NCBI RefSeq assembly: GCF_031010175.1
Contig: NZ_JAUAMB010000001.1
Location: 62,001 to 126,000 of the forward strand
From: Halomonas sp. SpR1
GTDB taxonomy: Bacteria > Pseudomonadota > Gammaproteobacteria > Pseudomonadales > Halomonadaceae
Reading direction: 5' to 3'
DNA: 64,000 nt
Every line of letters begins with the position of its first letter. The first letter of the stretch is position 1. Below the pieces are notes generated by a model. That model worked only from the letters and a program-made list of their open reading frames with translations, did no database searches and had not been told where the DNA came from. The translations under genes and the position numbers were made by a program. Positions 10,432 to 19,938 of this stretch are shown here, piece after piece.

Positions 10432-11523
10432 ATGTCCGACACGTCGATCAATCTGGACGAGCTACGCCAGCGCATCGATCAGCTCGATAGCGATATTCTC
10501 AATCTGATCAGCGAACGCGCCAGCTGCGCCCAGCAGGTGGCCCACGTCAAGCTGGCCGAAGATAAGGATGCGGTGTTTTACCGCCCTGAGCGCGAAGCCC
10601 AGGTGCTGCGGCGCATTATGGCGTTAAACAAAGGCCCGCTGGATTCAGAAGAGATGGCGCGCCTGTTCCGCGAAATCATGTCGGCGTGTTTGGCGCTTGA
10701 GCAGCCGGTTAAAGTCGCCTACCTGGGCCCAGAAGGCACTTTTACCCAGCAGGCGGCGCTCAAGCATTTTGGTGAAAGCGCCGTGAGTTTGCCCATGGCA
10801 GCCATCGATGAGGTGTTTCGTGAAGTCGAGGCGGGCGCCGTGCATTACGGCGTGGTGCCAGTGGAGAACTCCACCGAAGGGGTGGTCAATCACACCCTGG
10901 ACACCTTTATGGACTCGTCGATCAAAATTTGTGGCGAGGTGGTGCTGCGTATTCACCACCACTTGCTGGTCAGTGAAAACACCCGCCGCGACAAGGTCTC
11001 GCGTATCTATTCGCACCCGCAATCCTTTGCCCAGTGTCGCAAATGGTTGGATGCACATTTTCCTCATGCAGAGCGCGTACCGGTTTCTTCCAACGCTGAG
11101 GCGGCGAAACTGGTTAAAACCGAATGGCACAGTGCGGCGATTGCGGGCGATATGGCGGCCAAGCTTTATGGCCTTGAGCATATTGCCGAAAAAATTGAGG
11201 ACAGCCCGGACAACTCCACACGGTTTTTGATTATTGGCAATCAGGATGTGCCTATGGCGGGAGAGGATAAAACCTCGATTGTGGTTGCCATGCGCAACCA
11301 GCCAGGCACTCTGCACGCGTTGCTGGAGCCGTTTCATCGCCATCAGATCGATTTAACCCGCCTTGAGACACGTCCTTCCCGTGCAGGCGTATGGAACTAC
11401 GTGTTTTTTATTGATTTTAAAGGCCATCGTGATGAGCCCAAGGTGGCAGCAGTGCTTGAAGAAGTGCAGCTGCGGGCGGCGGATCTACGCGTGCTGGGCT
11501 CCTACCCCATAGGCGTGCTGTGA
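10432..11523 (+). CDS. pheA: P-protein: chorismate mutase-prephenate dehydratase
   Basis: Bifunctional enzyme converting chorismate to prephenate and then to phenylpyruvate for phenylalanine. The 363 residues are arranged as an AroQ chorismate mutase domain (1-90, LDELRQRIDQLDSDILNLISERA), a prephenate dehydratase domain (from VAYLGPEGTFTQQAALKHF), and a C-terminal ACT domain (SIVVAMRNQPGTLHALLEPF, then LTRLETRPSR, the phenylalanine-binding ESRP-type motif). Feedback inhibition by phenylalanine is expected. Its stop overlaps the GTG start of the next gene (GTGA). The hisC-type aminotransferase that follows pheA in Pseudomonas supraoperons is absent here. Confidence 0.97.
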   Translation: MSDTSINLDELRQRIDQLDSDILNLISERASCAQQVAHVKLAEDKDAVFYRPEREAQVLRRIMALNKGPLDSEEMARLFREIMSACLALEQPVKVAYLGPEGTFTQQAALKHFGESAVSLPMAAIDEVFREVEAGAVHYGVVPVENSTEGVVNHTLDTFMDSSIKICGEVVLRIHHHLLVSENTRRDKVSRIYSHPQSFAQCRKWLDAHFPHAERVPVSSNAEAAKLVKTEWHSAAIAGDMAAKLYGLEHIAEKIEDSPDNSTRFLIIGNQDVPMAGEDKTSIVVAMRNQPGTLHALLEPFHRHQIDLTRLETRPSRAGVWNYVFFIDFKGHRDEPKVAAVLEEVQLRAADLRVLGSYPIGVL

Positions 11524-13808
11524 CGTTAATGGTCGAAAGCAGCGTAAAAGCATCAGGTTGTCATGAGTCGCGCCTATTGATTGTTGGTTTGGGATTGATT
11601 GGTGGCTCGCTAGCGGCTGCACTGCGCGCTTCAGGATTTCAGGGGAAGATTGTTGCCTGTGATCCTGATGAGCAGGAGATCGCTCGCGGTATCGAGATGG
11701 GGTTGATCGATTCGGGCGGTACTTATCTAGCTGAGCAAGCCAATGACGCCACCATGGTGGTGCTGGCGGTGCCGGTGCTCGCCATGGAGAGCGTTATGGC
11801 CAGCTTGGACAAGGCGCTGTCCAGGGCATCAGCTGATGTGGTCATCACCGATGTGGGTAGTACCAAGGCGACTATTCGCGCCTGCGCTCAGCGGGTATTT
11901 GGTCAAGTCCCCACCAATATGGTGTTAGGTCACCCCATTGCCGGTTCAGAAAAAAGCGGTGTCGCAGCGGCTAATCCGCGTCTCTATGTCGACCACAAGG
12001 TTATCCTGACGCCTGAGCCGAACGTCGATTGTAACGCTTTGCAGCGCGTGCGCTGTTTATGGGAAGCCTGCGGTGCCGATGTGCTGGAAATGGACGTAGA
12101 GCGCCACGACCATGTGTTGGCGCGTACCAGTCATTTGCCCCATCTGCTGGCCTTTTCACTGGTGGACACGCTGGCGCGTCAGGACGAACGGCTGGATATT
12201 TTTCGCTATGCAGCGGGCGGCTTTCGCGATTTCACCCGTATCGCAGGTAGCGATCCGGTGATGTGGCGGGATATTTTTATTGCCAACAAAGAGGCGGTGC
12301 TGGCATCGCTGGATGATTTTGAAGCGGGGCTTTCTCGCTTGCGGCATGCGGTAGAAGTCGGAGACAGCGATGCGCTGATTGCCACCTTTGATCGGGCGAG
12401 CCACGCCCGGCACTATTTCGACTCTTTATTGAACAAAACCAGTTATCAGGCGGAATATCATATGCAACCACAAGGTAAGGTTACCTACCGTGTGCAGCCG
12501 GGCGGTCAAGCCCAGGGGCGCTTGCGCGTACCGGGCGATAAATCCATGTCACACCGCTCCATTATGCTGGGCGCGCTGGCGGAAGGCGTCACTGAAGTAA
12601 AGGGCTTTCTTGAAGGCGAAGATAGTCTGGCAACCCTGCAGGCATTTCGTGAAATGGGCGTGGCGATTGAAGGGCCGCATCAGGGTAAGGTCACCATTCA
12701 TGGTGTCGGTATGCATGGCTTAAAAGCCCCCGCTGGCCCGCTCTATGTGGGTAACTCGGGCACCGCTATGCGGTTGTTTTCAGGGCTGCTGGCTGGCCAG
12801 GCGTTTGACAGCGAGCTAACCGGCGACGAGTCCCTGACTAAGCGCCCCATGGGACGCGTGGCTGACCCGCTGCGCCTGATGGGAGCCACCATTGAGACAG
12901 CCGAAGGCGGGCGTCCGCCGCTTAAAATTCACGGCGGTGCCGCCCTTAAAGGCATCGAGTATGATATGCCCATGGCCAGTGCCCAGGTTAAATCCTGCCT
13001 GCTGTTGGCGGGGCTCTACGCCGAAGGCGAAACCCGGGTGCGCGAACCTGCGCCGACCCGTGACCATACCGAGCGTATGCTTAATGGCTTTGGCTATGCG
13101 GTTTCCCGTGAGGGAGATACCTGCTGGTTGAAGGGGGGCGGTAAGCTGACGGCCGGACCGATCGATGTGCCTTCAGATATCTCATCTGCAACCTTCTTTT
13201 TAGTGGCAGCAGCGATTACCCCAGGCTCAGATATCACCCTTGAACACGTCGGCATCAATCCAACTCGGGTTGGCGTAATTAATATTCTTACCCTGATGGG
13301 GGCGAACTTAGCGCTGGAGAATGAGCGTGAGGTGGGTGGGGAGCCCGTAGCCGATATCCGTATTCGCTATGCGCCGCTGAAAGGTATTGATATCCCCGAA
13401 GAGCAGGTGCCGTTAGCCATTGATGAATTCCCCGCGCTATTTATTGCCGCTGCGAATGCCGAGGGGGTAACCCGTTTAAGAGGTGCTGAAGAGCTGCGCG
13501 TCAAAGAGTCGGATCGCATTCAGGCCATGGCCGATGGCTTGGCCGTTTTAGGTGTTCAGCACACCGTTGTAGAAGACGGTATCGATATTGTCGGTAATGG
13601 CGATGCTCAAAAAGCCAGCTACGGCGGGGGGCGTGTCGATAGCCTGGGTGATCACCGTATTGCCATGGCCTTTGCGATTTCATCGCTACGGGCAAATGCA
13701 GAAATTGTGATTGACGACTGCGCCAATGTGGCGACCTCTTTCCCCGATTTTGTCGAATTAGCTACGCGTATTGGCATGGGCGTTAGCGTGGAGGGTGCCC
13801 ATGAGTGA
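11520..13808 (+). CDS. fused prephenate dehydrogenase / EPSP synthase
   Basis: A two-enzyme fusion of the shikimate/tyrosine pathway, 762 residues. Residues about 15-300 are a TyrA-type dehydrogenase with the dinucleotide fold [17 protein letters not shown] and [12 protein letters not shown]. From about residue 320 comes AroA (3-phosphoshikimate 1-carboxyvinyltransferase) with [30 protein letters not shown] and [11 protein letters not shown]. Such TyrA-AroA fusions are known from Pseudomonas and halomonads, so the fusion is real rather than a sequencing error. The GTG at 11520 overlaps the pheA stop; an in-frame ATG at 11529 is an alternative start. The stop overlaps cmk by 8 bp. Confidence 0.95.
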   Translation: MTLMVESSVKASGCHESRLLIVGLGLIGGSLAAALRASGFQGKIVACDPDEQEIARGIEMGLIDSGGTYLAEQANDATMVVLAVPVLAMESVMASLDKALSRASADVVITDVGSTKATIRACAQRVFGQVPTNMVLGHPIAGSEKSGVAAANPRLYVDHKVILTPEPNVDCNALQRVRCLWEACGADVLEMDVERHDHVLARTSHLPHLLAFSLVDTLARQDERLDIFRYAAGGFRDFTRIAGSDPVMWRDIFIANKEAVLASLDDFEAGLSRLRHAVEVGDSDALIATFDRASHARHYFDSLLNKTSYQAEYHMQPQGKVTYRVQPGGQAQGRLRVPGDKSMSHRSIMLGALAEGVTEVKGFLEGEDSLATLQAFREMGVAIEGPHQGKVTIHGVGMHGLKAPAGPLYVGNSGTAMRLFSGLLAGQAFDSELTGDESLTKRPMGRVADPLRLMGATIETAEGGRPPLKIHGGAALKGIEYDMPMASAQVKSCLLLAGLYAEGETRVREPAPTRDHTERMLNGFGYAVSREGDTCWLKGGGKLTAGPIDVPSDISSATFFLVAAAITPGSDITLEHVGINPTRVGVINILTLMGANLALENEREVGGEPVADIRIRYAPLKGIDIPEEQVPLAIDEFPALFIAAANAEGVTRLRGAEELRVKESDRIQAMADGLAVLGVQHTVVEDGIDIVGNGDAQKASYGGGRVDSLGDHRIAMAFAISSLRANAEIVIDDCANVATSFPDFVELATRIGMGVSVEGAHE

Positions 13809-14499
13809 GCGTGTTGCCGCTGTTCCCGTTCTCACCATCGATGGCCCTGGTGGCGCCGGGAAAGGTACTATTAGTGGCTTGGTAGCCGAGCGCTTGGGCT
13901 GGCACCTGCTGGATAGCGGCGCGCTTTATCGGCTGACGGCTCAAGCAGCGTTGAAGCATAACGTGGCGGTCGACGATGAGGAGGGGCTTGCACGCTTGGC
14001 GGAGCAGTTGGATGTGGCCTTCCCGATTGAGGAGGGGCAGCCGCGTACCTTTCTTGAAGGTGAAGATGTTGGTCAGCAAATCCGTACTGAGCAGGCCGGT
14101 GAGCGCGCTTCGCAGGTGGCAGCGCTGCCTGCGGTTCGTCAGGCGCTCTTACAGCGGCAGCGTGATTTTTGTCAAACGCCAGGTTTAGTGGCTGATGGGC
14201 GTGATATGGGCACCGTGGTGTTTCCCGATGCACCGCTAAAGATTTTTTTAACCGCCAGTGCCGATGAACGGGCGCGTCGACGCTATCTGCAGTTGCAGGA
14301 AGCCGGGGTGGATGCTAGTCTTTCGAGTCTTTTAAAGGAGATTCAGGCACGCGATGCACGCGACACGCAGCGCAGTGTGGCTCCTCTCAAGCCGGCAGAT
14401 GATGCCATTACGCTTGATACCACGCGCCTGAGCATACCGGAAGTGGTTGATCGACTGACCGAACTGCTCGCCCAAAGAGGGCTGGTAAGCGGCGTGTGA
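13801..14499 (+). CDS. cmk: cytidylate kinase
   Basis: Phosphorylates CMP and dCMP with ATP, feeding CTP and dCTP pools. The product is 232 residues from the ATG at 13801 ([23 protein letters not shown]), where the P-loop GPGGAGKGT follows immediately. [10 protein letters not shown] and [29 protein letters not shown] are the nucleotide monophosphate binding and lid blocks. An upstream in-frame ATG at 13771 lies inside aroA and is not family-like. It is translationally coupled to the tyrA-aroA fusion. rpsA follows after 183 bp, as in most gammaproteobacteria. Confidence 0.96.
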   Translation: MSERVAAVPVLTIDGPGGAGKGTISGLVAERLGWHLLDSGALYRLTAQAALKHNVAVDDEEGLARLAEQLDVAFPIEEGQPRTFLEGEDVGQQIRTEQAGERASQVAALPAVRQALLQRQRDFCQTPGLVADGRDMGTVVFPDAPLKIFLTASADERARRRYLQLQEAGVDASLSSLLKEIQARDARDTQRSVAPLKPADDAITLDTTRLSIPEVVDRLTELLAQRGLVSGV

Positions 14500-14682
14500 T
14501 TCTCCCTTGCGGCGCTTTTGGATAGGTGTCACGACGTGGCAGGGCACTAAACTCACATCGGTGAGCCCGGTCAGGTCTAACCAGCGTTAACACCCCCAAA
14601 GGCTGAGTGACATTAGGCCCGCACTTGCTGGTGGTGCGGAGAAGGCATTTATGCCTCAACAACGTAATTACGTAGGAACACC
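14500..14682 (+). promoter_or_regulatory. rpsA leader region
   Basis: This is 183 bp without a gene. It contains a short hairpin CCGCAC (14619-14624)/GTGCGG (14634-14639) about 45 bp before the rpsA start. S1 translation is autoregulated through leader structure in E. coli; a similar role here is inference only. Confidence 0.35.
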
Positions 14683-16362
14683 ATGAGCGAAAGCTTTGCT
14701 GAGCTGTTTGAACAGTCTCTTAACGACATCAACATGGAGCCAGGCGCTATTGTCGCGGCCCAGGTTGTCGACATTGACGGTGACTGGGTTACTGTCAACG
14801 CTGGTCTGAAATCTGAAGGTCAGATCCCTGCGTCACAATTCCGCGATGAACACGGAAACCTGAACATCGCTATCGGTGACGACGTGCACGTTGCACTTGA
14901 AGCCGTAGAAGATGGTTTCGGTGAGACGCGTCTGTCCCGCGAAAAAGCCAAGCGCGCAGAAGCTTGGAAGATTCTGGAAGCAGCCTTCGAGAAAGACGAA
15001 ATCATTAAGGGCGTTATTAACGGTAAGGTTAAAGGCGGCTTCACTGTCGAAGTTGACTCTATCCGTGCCTTCCTGCCAGGCTCGTTGGTTGATGTTCGTC
15101 CTGTTCGCGACACTGCGCACCTGGAAAACAAAGAGCTGGACTTTAAAGTCATCAAGCTCGATCCAAAGCGCAACAACGTTGTGGTATCACGTCGTGCGGT
15201 TCTGGAAGCAGAGAACAGTGCCGAGCGTGAAGCGCTGCTGGCGACTCTGCAAGAAGGCCAGCAGATTAAAGGTATCGTTAAGAACCTGACAGACTACGGC
15301 GCTTTCGTAGACCTGGGCGGCGTTGACGGCCTGCTGCACATTACAGACATGGCGTGGAAGCGTATTAAGCATCCGTCTGAAATCGTTGCCGTTGGCGACG
15401 AGATCAACGTCAAAGTTCTGAAGTTTGACCGTGAGCGCAACCGCGTATCACTGGGTCTCAAGCAGCTGGGCGAAGATCCGTGGGTCAACATCAAAGAGCG
15501 TTACCCGGAAGGCATGAAAGTGCACGCGGTCGTCACTAACCTGACTGACTACGGCTGCTTTGCCGAGCTGGAAGAGGGTGTTGAAGGTCTGGTTCACGTT
15601 TCTGAAATGGACTGGACCAACAAAAACATCCATCCGTCTAAAGTCGTGCAAGTGGGCGATGATGTTGACGTCATGGTGTTGGATATCGACGAAGAGCGTC
15701 GTCGTATTTCTCTGGGTATCAAGCAGTGCACTGCTAACCCATGGGAAACCTTCAACACTGACTACAACAAGGGCGATCGCGTTTCAGGTACCATCAAGTC
15801 AATTACTGACTTCGGTATCTTTATCGGCCTTGAAGGCGGTATTGACGGTCTTGTTCACTTGTCTGATATTTCTTGGACGGATACTGGCGAAGAAGCCGTA
15901 CGCAACTTCAAGAAAGGCGACGAAGCTGAAGCCGTTATCCTATCTATTGATCCAGAGCGTGAGCGTATCTCGCTGGGTATCAAACAGATGGATTCTGACC
16001 CCGTTGCTGAGTACCTGTCAGTTAACGATAAGGGCAGCATCGTAACCGGTCGCGTCATTGAAGTTGATGCTAAAGAAGCGCAAGTTGAATTGGCGACTGA
16101 CGTTATTGCGGTGTTGAAAGCCTCTGAAATCAGTGCTGACCGCGTAGAAGACGCGCGCAATGTACTGAACGAAGGTGACAGCGTAGAAGCTCGTATTGTC
16201 AGCGTTGATCGCAAGAGCCGTCAGATTAATCTGTCGGTAAAAGCGAAAGACCAGGACGATACGCGTCAGAACCTGAAGAAGATGCGTGAGCAAGAGCCGG
16301 AAACAGCTGGCGGCCCGACCACCATCGGTGACTTGATCAAGCAGCAGATGGGCCAAGACTAA
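14683..16362 (+). CDS. rpsA: 30S ribosomal protein S1
   Basis: Binds mRNA on the 30S subunit and helps start translation of leaders with weak ribosome sites. The 559-residue product ([13 protein letters not shown]) contains six S1/OB repeats. The repeated cores [59 protein letters not shown] and [18 protein letters not shown] are obvious. The length equals that of E. coli S1 (557). A strong terminator follows at 16387. The usual downstream neighbour ihfB is missing, and an mvaT-type gene occurs instead. Confidence 0.98.
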   Translation: MSESFAELFEQSLNDINMEPGAIVAAQVVDIDGDWVTVNAGLKSEGQIPASQFRDEHGNLNIAIGDDVHVALEAVEDGFGETRLSREKAKRAEAWKILEAAFEKDEIIKGVINGKVKGGFTVEVDSIRAFLPGSLVDVRPVRDTAHLENKELDFKVIKLDPKRNNVVVSRRAVLEAENSAEREALLATLQEGQQIKGIVKNLTDYGAFVDLGGVDGLLHITDMAWKRIKHPSEIVAVGDEINVKVLKFDRERNRVSLGLKQLGEDPWVNIKERYPEGMKVHAVVTNLTDYGCFAELEEGVEGLVHVSEMDWTNKNIHPSKVVQVGDDVDVMVLDIDEERRRISLGIKQCTANPWETFNTDYNKGDRVSGTIKSITDFGIFIGLEGGIDGLVHLSDISWTDTGEEAVRNFKKGDEAEAVILSIDPERERISLGIKQMDSDPVAEYLSVNDKGSIVTGRVIEVDAKEAQVELATDVIAVLKASEISADRVEDARNVLNEGDSVEARIVSVDRKSRQINLSVKAKDQDDTRQNLKKMREQEPETAGGPTTIGDLIKQQMGQD

Positions 16363-16386
16363 TTATCGGTTAGTTATTGGTTAGTG

Positions 16387-16416
16387 AAAGCGCCGCCCTT
16401 AGGGGCGGCGCTTTTG
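16387..16416 (+). terminator. rpsA terminator
   Basis: Twelve-base-pair stem AAAGCGCCGCCC (16387-16398) / GGGCGGCGCTTT (16403-16414) with loop TTAG and a T-rich tail (TTTTGTTTG). Textbook intrinsic terminator. Confidence 0.93.
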
Positions 16417-16550
16417 TTTGTAGCGTTTGAGCGCTAGTAGTTGTTCAACAGAAGGTTCGCATAGTTGCCAGGGCTATTAGATTTAAACTCTTTAGCAGCA
16501 ATAGAGTTTTAAAAAAACGATTAGTAATTGGGTGAAAATCAACTAGACTG

Positions 16551-16579
16551 TTGTCAGTTACACTTTTTACAGGAATAAT
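16551..16579 (+). promoter_or_regulatory. candidate sigma-70 promoter of mvaT
   Basis: TTGTCA (16551-16556), 17 bp, then AATAAT (16574-16579), each one base from consensus, about 110 bp before mvaT. The surrounding 16.4-16.7 kb is AT-rich compared with neighbouring DNA, as expected for a gene that binds its own AT-rich promoter. Confidence 0.45.
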
Positions 16580-16686
16580 GTGCCTGCATTCTGAACTAGT
16601 GGGTGTCGAGGTCGTCAATTTGCACCTAAGTTAGATCCCATTCAGTTGAACCCCGTTCAGTTGGATACGCTATTAAAGGAACCCCT

Positions 16687-17061
16687 ATGTCTTTACTTAA
16701 CGAATATATTCAGAAAGAACAGCAGCTAAAGCAGCTTCAAGAAGACCTTCAGCGCTTAGAAGGCGATCAGCGCCTGAAAGGCGAGTTGGAATTTAAGGCT
16801 AAACTTGAAGCGCTAATGAATGAATTCGGCAAGCGCCCGGGTGATGTTATCGCCTTATTAGATCCGACTGCTGACCAGCGGAGCGCTAAAACCACAGCGA
16901 GTGGCAATGCCCGTCGTAAGCGCCGTCTTAAAATTTACAAAAACCCTAAAACAGGGGAAGTGATCGAAACGCGCGGCGGCAACCATAAAGGATTGCGCAG
17001 CTGGAAAGACAAGTACGGCGATGAAACCGTCGAGTCTTGGTTGGAGCGCATGGAAGACTAA
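16687..17061 (+). CDS. mvaT: MvaT-family nucleoid protein (xenogeneic silencer)
   Basis: H-NS-type DNA-bridging protein that silences AT-rich DNA. The 124 residues comprise an N-terminal coiled coil for dimerisation (MSLLNEYIQKEQQLKQLQED to about residue 45), a second oligomerisation helix (FKAKLEALMNEFGKRPGDVIALLDP), a basic linker (ARRKRRLKIYKNP), and a C-terminal DNA-binding fold (GEVIETRGGNHKGLRSWKDKYG). In MvaT this region reads AT-rich minor groove through an AT-pincer formed by an Arg and Gly/Asn residues; GGN is present. Pseudomonas MvaT has the same size and order. Ribosome site AAAGGAACCCCT. It is alone on its transcript, with a terminator at 17073. Confidence 0.92.
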   Translation: MSLLNEYIQKEQQLKQLQEDLQRLEGDQRLKGELEFKAKLEALMNEFGKRPGDVIALLDPTADQRSAKTTASGNARRKRRLKIYKNPKTGEVIETRGGNHKGLRSWKDKYGDETVESWLERMED

Positions 17062-17072
17062 GCTGTCTAATC

Positions 17073-17104
17073 ACCGGCATTTCTGTACAGAAATGCCGGT
17101 TTTC
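17073..17104. terminator. bidirectional terminator between mvaT and the AraC-type gene
   Basis: Perfect 13-bp stem ACCGGCATTTCTG (17073-17085) / CAGAAATGCCGGT (17088-17100) followed by TTTTCT. It lies between convergent genes, so it may serve both. Confidence 0.88.
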
Positions 17105-17151
17105 TATTGCCATAGGCTTTCAGCTATACTCCAGTGCCGTTATCCCTGTTG

Positions 17152-18039
17152 CTAACCTGTTAATGGGATGCGAAGTTCTAAATGATCCGCTTTCCATAAT
17201 ACCTGCGGGGGGTGGCCACTAACGTGCCAAACATCCTGCCTGTTGAGCAGATACATGATGGTGTGCGTCAAAGCGCCATAAAGGCCAGCTAAGCTGTCAA
17301 AACATGTGCTCGCATAGTAATGGGTAGGAATGTCGACTCGCCGATAGAGAACAGGCAGTGCAATGTCTTGTGCATTGTCCGTGTCCGCTAGGTACAGGCC
17401 AATGTCGGTACGGTAAGAGTGAAAAGACTCCTTATTAAGTGCATTAATTCTGTCGGCGAGTATATCGGGCAGTGCGATAATGGTCGTTGATAGCCGCAGT
17501 CGCATCTGTAAGCACGCTAGCTGCGTATTGTGATAGCTTTCATCCCCTAGCCCCTTAATATGCTCGGGAGCTTTGTAGAGGCGCATTAGAACCATTTGGC
17601 GGCCAGTGGTTTTTTCGATACGCGTGTGCAAGCCATGAGGTGGCAATGGGCGGTGGAAATTGGTTTTCAGCTTTAGGCGGAAATTGCGTGGGCTGAACTG
17701 ATAACGACGTTGAAATGCCCGTGAGAAAGACGAGTGGTTTTGGTACCCGCAACGTATTGCAATTTGCGCTATATTGAGAGGAGTAAGCGCAAGCAGCACC
17801 GCCGCGCGTTCCAGTCGCCTTATTTCACGGTAGGCGCTAGGTGAAATGTGAAAGCTTTGCCGAAATTGGCGCCGGACTTGAGAAGATGAATACCCTATGT
17901 GATTAGCAAGGTCTTCGATACCGAGTGACTTATCGAGTGTATCCTGCAGCCAGATCTCAGCTCGTGTCATCGCGTTGAACATTCTCTGGCCTCTCATGCG
18001 TGAATCGTACAGGTCGTGCTTATCTCGCCTGTAGTGCAC
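17152..18039 (-). CDS. AraC-family regulator with GyrI-like ligand domain
   Basis: The 295-residue product has the AraC/XylS DNA-binding domain at the N-terminus (about residues 25-125): LGIEDLANHIGYSSSQVRRQFRQSF and then IAQIAIRCGYQNHSSFSRAFQRRYQFSP, the two helix-turn-helix units. A GyrI-like/SOUL-type effector-binding domain follows (about 140-295, VLMRLYKAPEHIKGLGDE...). This is the Rob/SoxS-like arrangement used for sensing hydrophobic or drug-like ligands. An internal start at MRGQRMFNAMTRAEIWL is possible. Its targets are unknown, and its promoter region is shared with the divergent gene at 18360. Confidence 0.88.
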   Translation of the reverse strand: MHYRRDKHDLYDSRMRGQRMFNAMTRAEIWLQDTLDKSLGIEDLANHIGYSSSQVRRQFRQSFHISPSAYREIRRLERAAVLLALTPLNIAQIAIRCGYQNHSSFSRAFQRRYQFSPRNFRLKLKTNFHRPLPPHGLHTRIEKTTGRQMVLMRLYKAPEHIKGLGDESYHNTQLACLQMRLRLSTTIIALPDILADRINALNKESFHSYRTDIGLYLADTDNAQDIALPVLYRRVDIPTHYYASTCFDSLAGLYGALTHTIMYLLNRQDVWHVSGHPPQVLWKADHLELRIPLTG

Positions 18040-18359
18040 TCTCCCAGTGCGTTAGTGTTGGTAACCTGGCTGAAGGGAAAAAATTCAGCCTACAGATAAG
18101 AGTCGTGTCTCTATTCTCAGGCTACTTGTAGGTAATGTTGATGCGAAGCATCGATTTAATGAGTTGTCGCTGACTGTGCCGTGTTTGATAAATGTGCTGG
18201 TTACCCTCATATACTTAATAATGATGCCTTTATGCTGGTAACTGGGTGGCAAAGGCAAGTTTGCTCGTTATCTTTACGCGTTTGTGCACAGTTTTCGCCA
18301 AAAAAAGCGACATTAGCAGTCATATCGACCATTTCAAGCAAGGTGTAAATGAAACATCG
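18040..18359. other. 320-bp intergenic region with two small inverted repeats
   Basis: AT-rich divergent control region between the AraC-type gene and the MvaT-like gene. It holds a GGCTGAA/TTCAGCC hairpin (18068-18090) and a GATGC-GAA-GCATC repeat (18140-18152). No convincing promoter or known operator was identified. Confidence 0.5.
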
Positions 18360-18701
18360 ATGAAATATCAAAAGGTTCAAAAGCCAATAGATGAGCGTGA
18401 GAAGCTGCGCAAGTTTCGTGAATTAGACGATGCTTTTGCCCAGGCGTTACGCCAATTAGATGATCCAGAAAGCGATTTAGATATACCGACAGGCCCGCCG
18501 GTACGCTCGCTTGCGGCACTGGAACAAGAAGATGAAGAAATCCAGCAGAAGGAACAGCAACAAGACCAGGAGCGTATTTTTAAACAGCGCTTTGATGCTC
18601 TGTTGAGCGAGTATGGTGTGGATCATAACGACCTGGCCGAGCTGATCGAAGCACTGCTTGGCTATGGCGTATGGCAGCAGGATGTAGTGCCTGGCAGCTA
18701 G
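18360..18701 (+). CDS. small coiled-coil protein resembling the oligomerisation half of MvaT
   Basis: Not a recognised named family. The 113-residue product (MKYQKVQKPIDEREKLRKF) has a long charged, Gln/Glu-rich coiled-coil stretch (about 58-78, ending QQQDQERIFKQRFDALL). The segment FKQRFDALLSEYG...DLAEL (about residues 76-97) aligns with FKAKLEALMNEFG...DVIAL in the mvaT product 1.3 kb upstream: F, K, A, L, E, G, D and L are identical, with further conservative changes. The GGNHK DNA-binding fold is absent; the protein ends shortly after (GYGVWQQDVVPGS). By analogy with truncated H-NS partners it might form mixed oligomers with MvaT, which is inference. The frame extends upstream to 18246 without a better ribosome site. 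Confidence 0.6.
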   Translation: MKYQKVQKPIDEREKLRKFRELDDAFAQALRQLDDPESDLDIPTGPPVRSLAALEQEDEEIQQKEQQQDQERIFKQRFDALLSEYGVDHNDLAELIEALLGYGVWQQDVVPGS

Positions 18702-18743
18702 TACCTGCAAAACATCGCAGAAGGCTTTGCAGGTGTGCCTATG

Positions 18744-19631
18744 CTAGCGGTAGCGATAAATCCGCAAGCTCGGCAGAAATACATCCTGTTCTAGTTTCTC
18801 ATCGCGTCGCCTTGCCCGTGTGCGGGTGCTGGGGGGCTGTGGTGCAGGTAGGTTAATGTGGGGCAGGCGTTGATTATTGTCAGGTACAAAAATAGGCATG
18901 GCGGCATTTAGTGCCCGTCGTGTATGCCCGTCGTCGAGTGGTTCGGTAAAGAACAGGTTTGCCCGCATAAGTGGGGCCTGAGTTTGCACTTGAGCAAGCA
19001 CTTCACCGCTGGGGATGCCGGCTAGCTTGCGTAGCTGAATACGAATATGCGGCGCATCGGTATCAAGCTGCAAAAGCTTATGTTCAGCTTCTTGCACTGA
19101 GAGGCGTTTAATAGAGCGGCCACTACTGTACCAAGCAAAGCGAACGCGTGAGACAGGCGCTTGGGCAATAGGTAACTGCCGCCAGCTCTGTTTAAGATGT
19201 AAGCGAGCAAGTCCATTGCGGCGTAACGCTTCATCCACGTGAGGGTGGCGTTGCGGCAGGCGGCTTTTGGCATCGCTAAGTGCCTGTGGAAATGCCTGCT
19301 TAATATGTTGCAGTAGGTTACTAAAATGGCCTTTGGCTTGATTAACCGCGTCAATCGCCCTTACCAGTTCATCATTAGCGGCGACGACGGCAATATAGTT
19401 GCGCGTCTCGCGGCCATCTTGATCCTGTTCATGCCACATGTCGAATAGGGCTTTACGTAGCCAATCACTAGACGGGGCCGCTTGATTAAAGACCCATGTA
19501 GGTGGTAGCTGCTGCTCGTATAGCGAGACGGCTGCTTCAATGGTTTCAAGCAGATGATCAAACTGCTGCTCCAATTGAAGCAGCACATGATAGGCCGAAG
19601 GCGATGAGGGGGTAGCGTTTGTTTCGGCCAT
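18744..19631 (-). CDS. Tus-like replication-terminus site-binding protein
   Basis: Predicted to bind Ter sites and block the replicative helicase in one direction. In the 295-residue product, VSRVRFAWYSSGRSIKRLSVQEAEHKLLQL corresponds in position and pattern to the Tus segment I remember as LRFGWANKHIIKNL...EVLAQL. The C-terminus LPSLRIYRYR matches the closing IPRLHLYV strand, and PIFVPDNN corresponds to PLIALINRDN. Length is close to E. coli Tus (309). Tus is best known in enterobacteria, so its presence in a halomonad-like genome deserves notice. No convincing Ter consensus was seen next to the gene, unlike the autoregulatory TerB of E. coli. The last gene of its strand group lies downstream of yacG. 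Confidence 0.72.
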   Translation of the reverse strand: MAETNATPSSPSAYHVLLQLEQQFDHLLETIEAAVSLYEQQLPPTWVFNQAAPSSDWLRKALFDMWHEQDQDGRETRNYIAVVAANDELVRAIDAVNQAKGHFSNLLQHIKQAFPQALSDAKSRLPQRHPHVDEALRRNGLARLHLKQSWRQLPIAQAPVSRVRFAWYSSGRSIKRLSVQEAEHKLLQLDTDAPHIRIQLRKLAGIPSGEVLAQVQTQAPLMRANLFFTEPLDDGHTRRALNAAMPIFVPDNNQRLPHINLPAPQPPSTRTRARRRDEKLEQDVFLPSLRIYRYR

Positions 19632-19670
19632 GGGAAGTGTAAGGGCTCGCTAGGTCAGTTATACGGTTTT

Positions 19671-19904
19671 TCAGGTGAGTGGCGCATCCTTGTCGGCTTG
19701 CGCTAGGAGCGTTTCTATATCGGCCTCATCCATGGCGGACTCGCCCGATATACGGTGCGACTCATCGGCCCAGGCGCCTAAATCTAATAGTTGGCAGCGT
19801 TTGCTGCAGAAAGGGCGATAAGTGCTCTCTGGCAGCCAGGGCACGCGCTTAGCGCATTGCGGGCAATTAACTTCTAGCGGGGAATCGTTGGCAGGGCGAG
19901 CCAT
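19671..19904 (-). CDS. yacG: DNA gyrase inhibitor / zinc protein YacG
   Basis: Small zinc protein that binds GyrB and inhibits gyrase in E. coli. The 77 residues from ATG 19904 (ribosome site TTGGAG) carry the zinc ligands C14-PQ-C17 and C33-SKR-C37 with the flanks [12 protein letters not shown] and [16 protein letters not shown] that define the family. The acidic C-terminal tail varies. It lies 34 bp downstream of coaE on the same strand, the usual coaE-yacG pairing near pilD. Confidence 0.94.
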   Translation of the reverse strand: MARPANDSPLEVNCPQCAKRVPWLPESTYRPFCSKRCQLLDLGAWADESHRISGESAMDEADIETLLAQADKDAPLT

Positions 19905-19938
19905 AAAAAACTCCAATTGCGATAACAAGCGCGATATC

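Noticed and set aside
10645-11343. 232-codon minus-strand frame inside pheA
   Set aside because: Antisense to the prephenate dehydratase domain; no supporting signals.
19632-19670. Ter site just upstream of the Tus-like gene
   Set aside because: No stretch close to the E. coli Ter core (ATGTTGTAACTA) on either strand.
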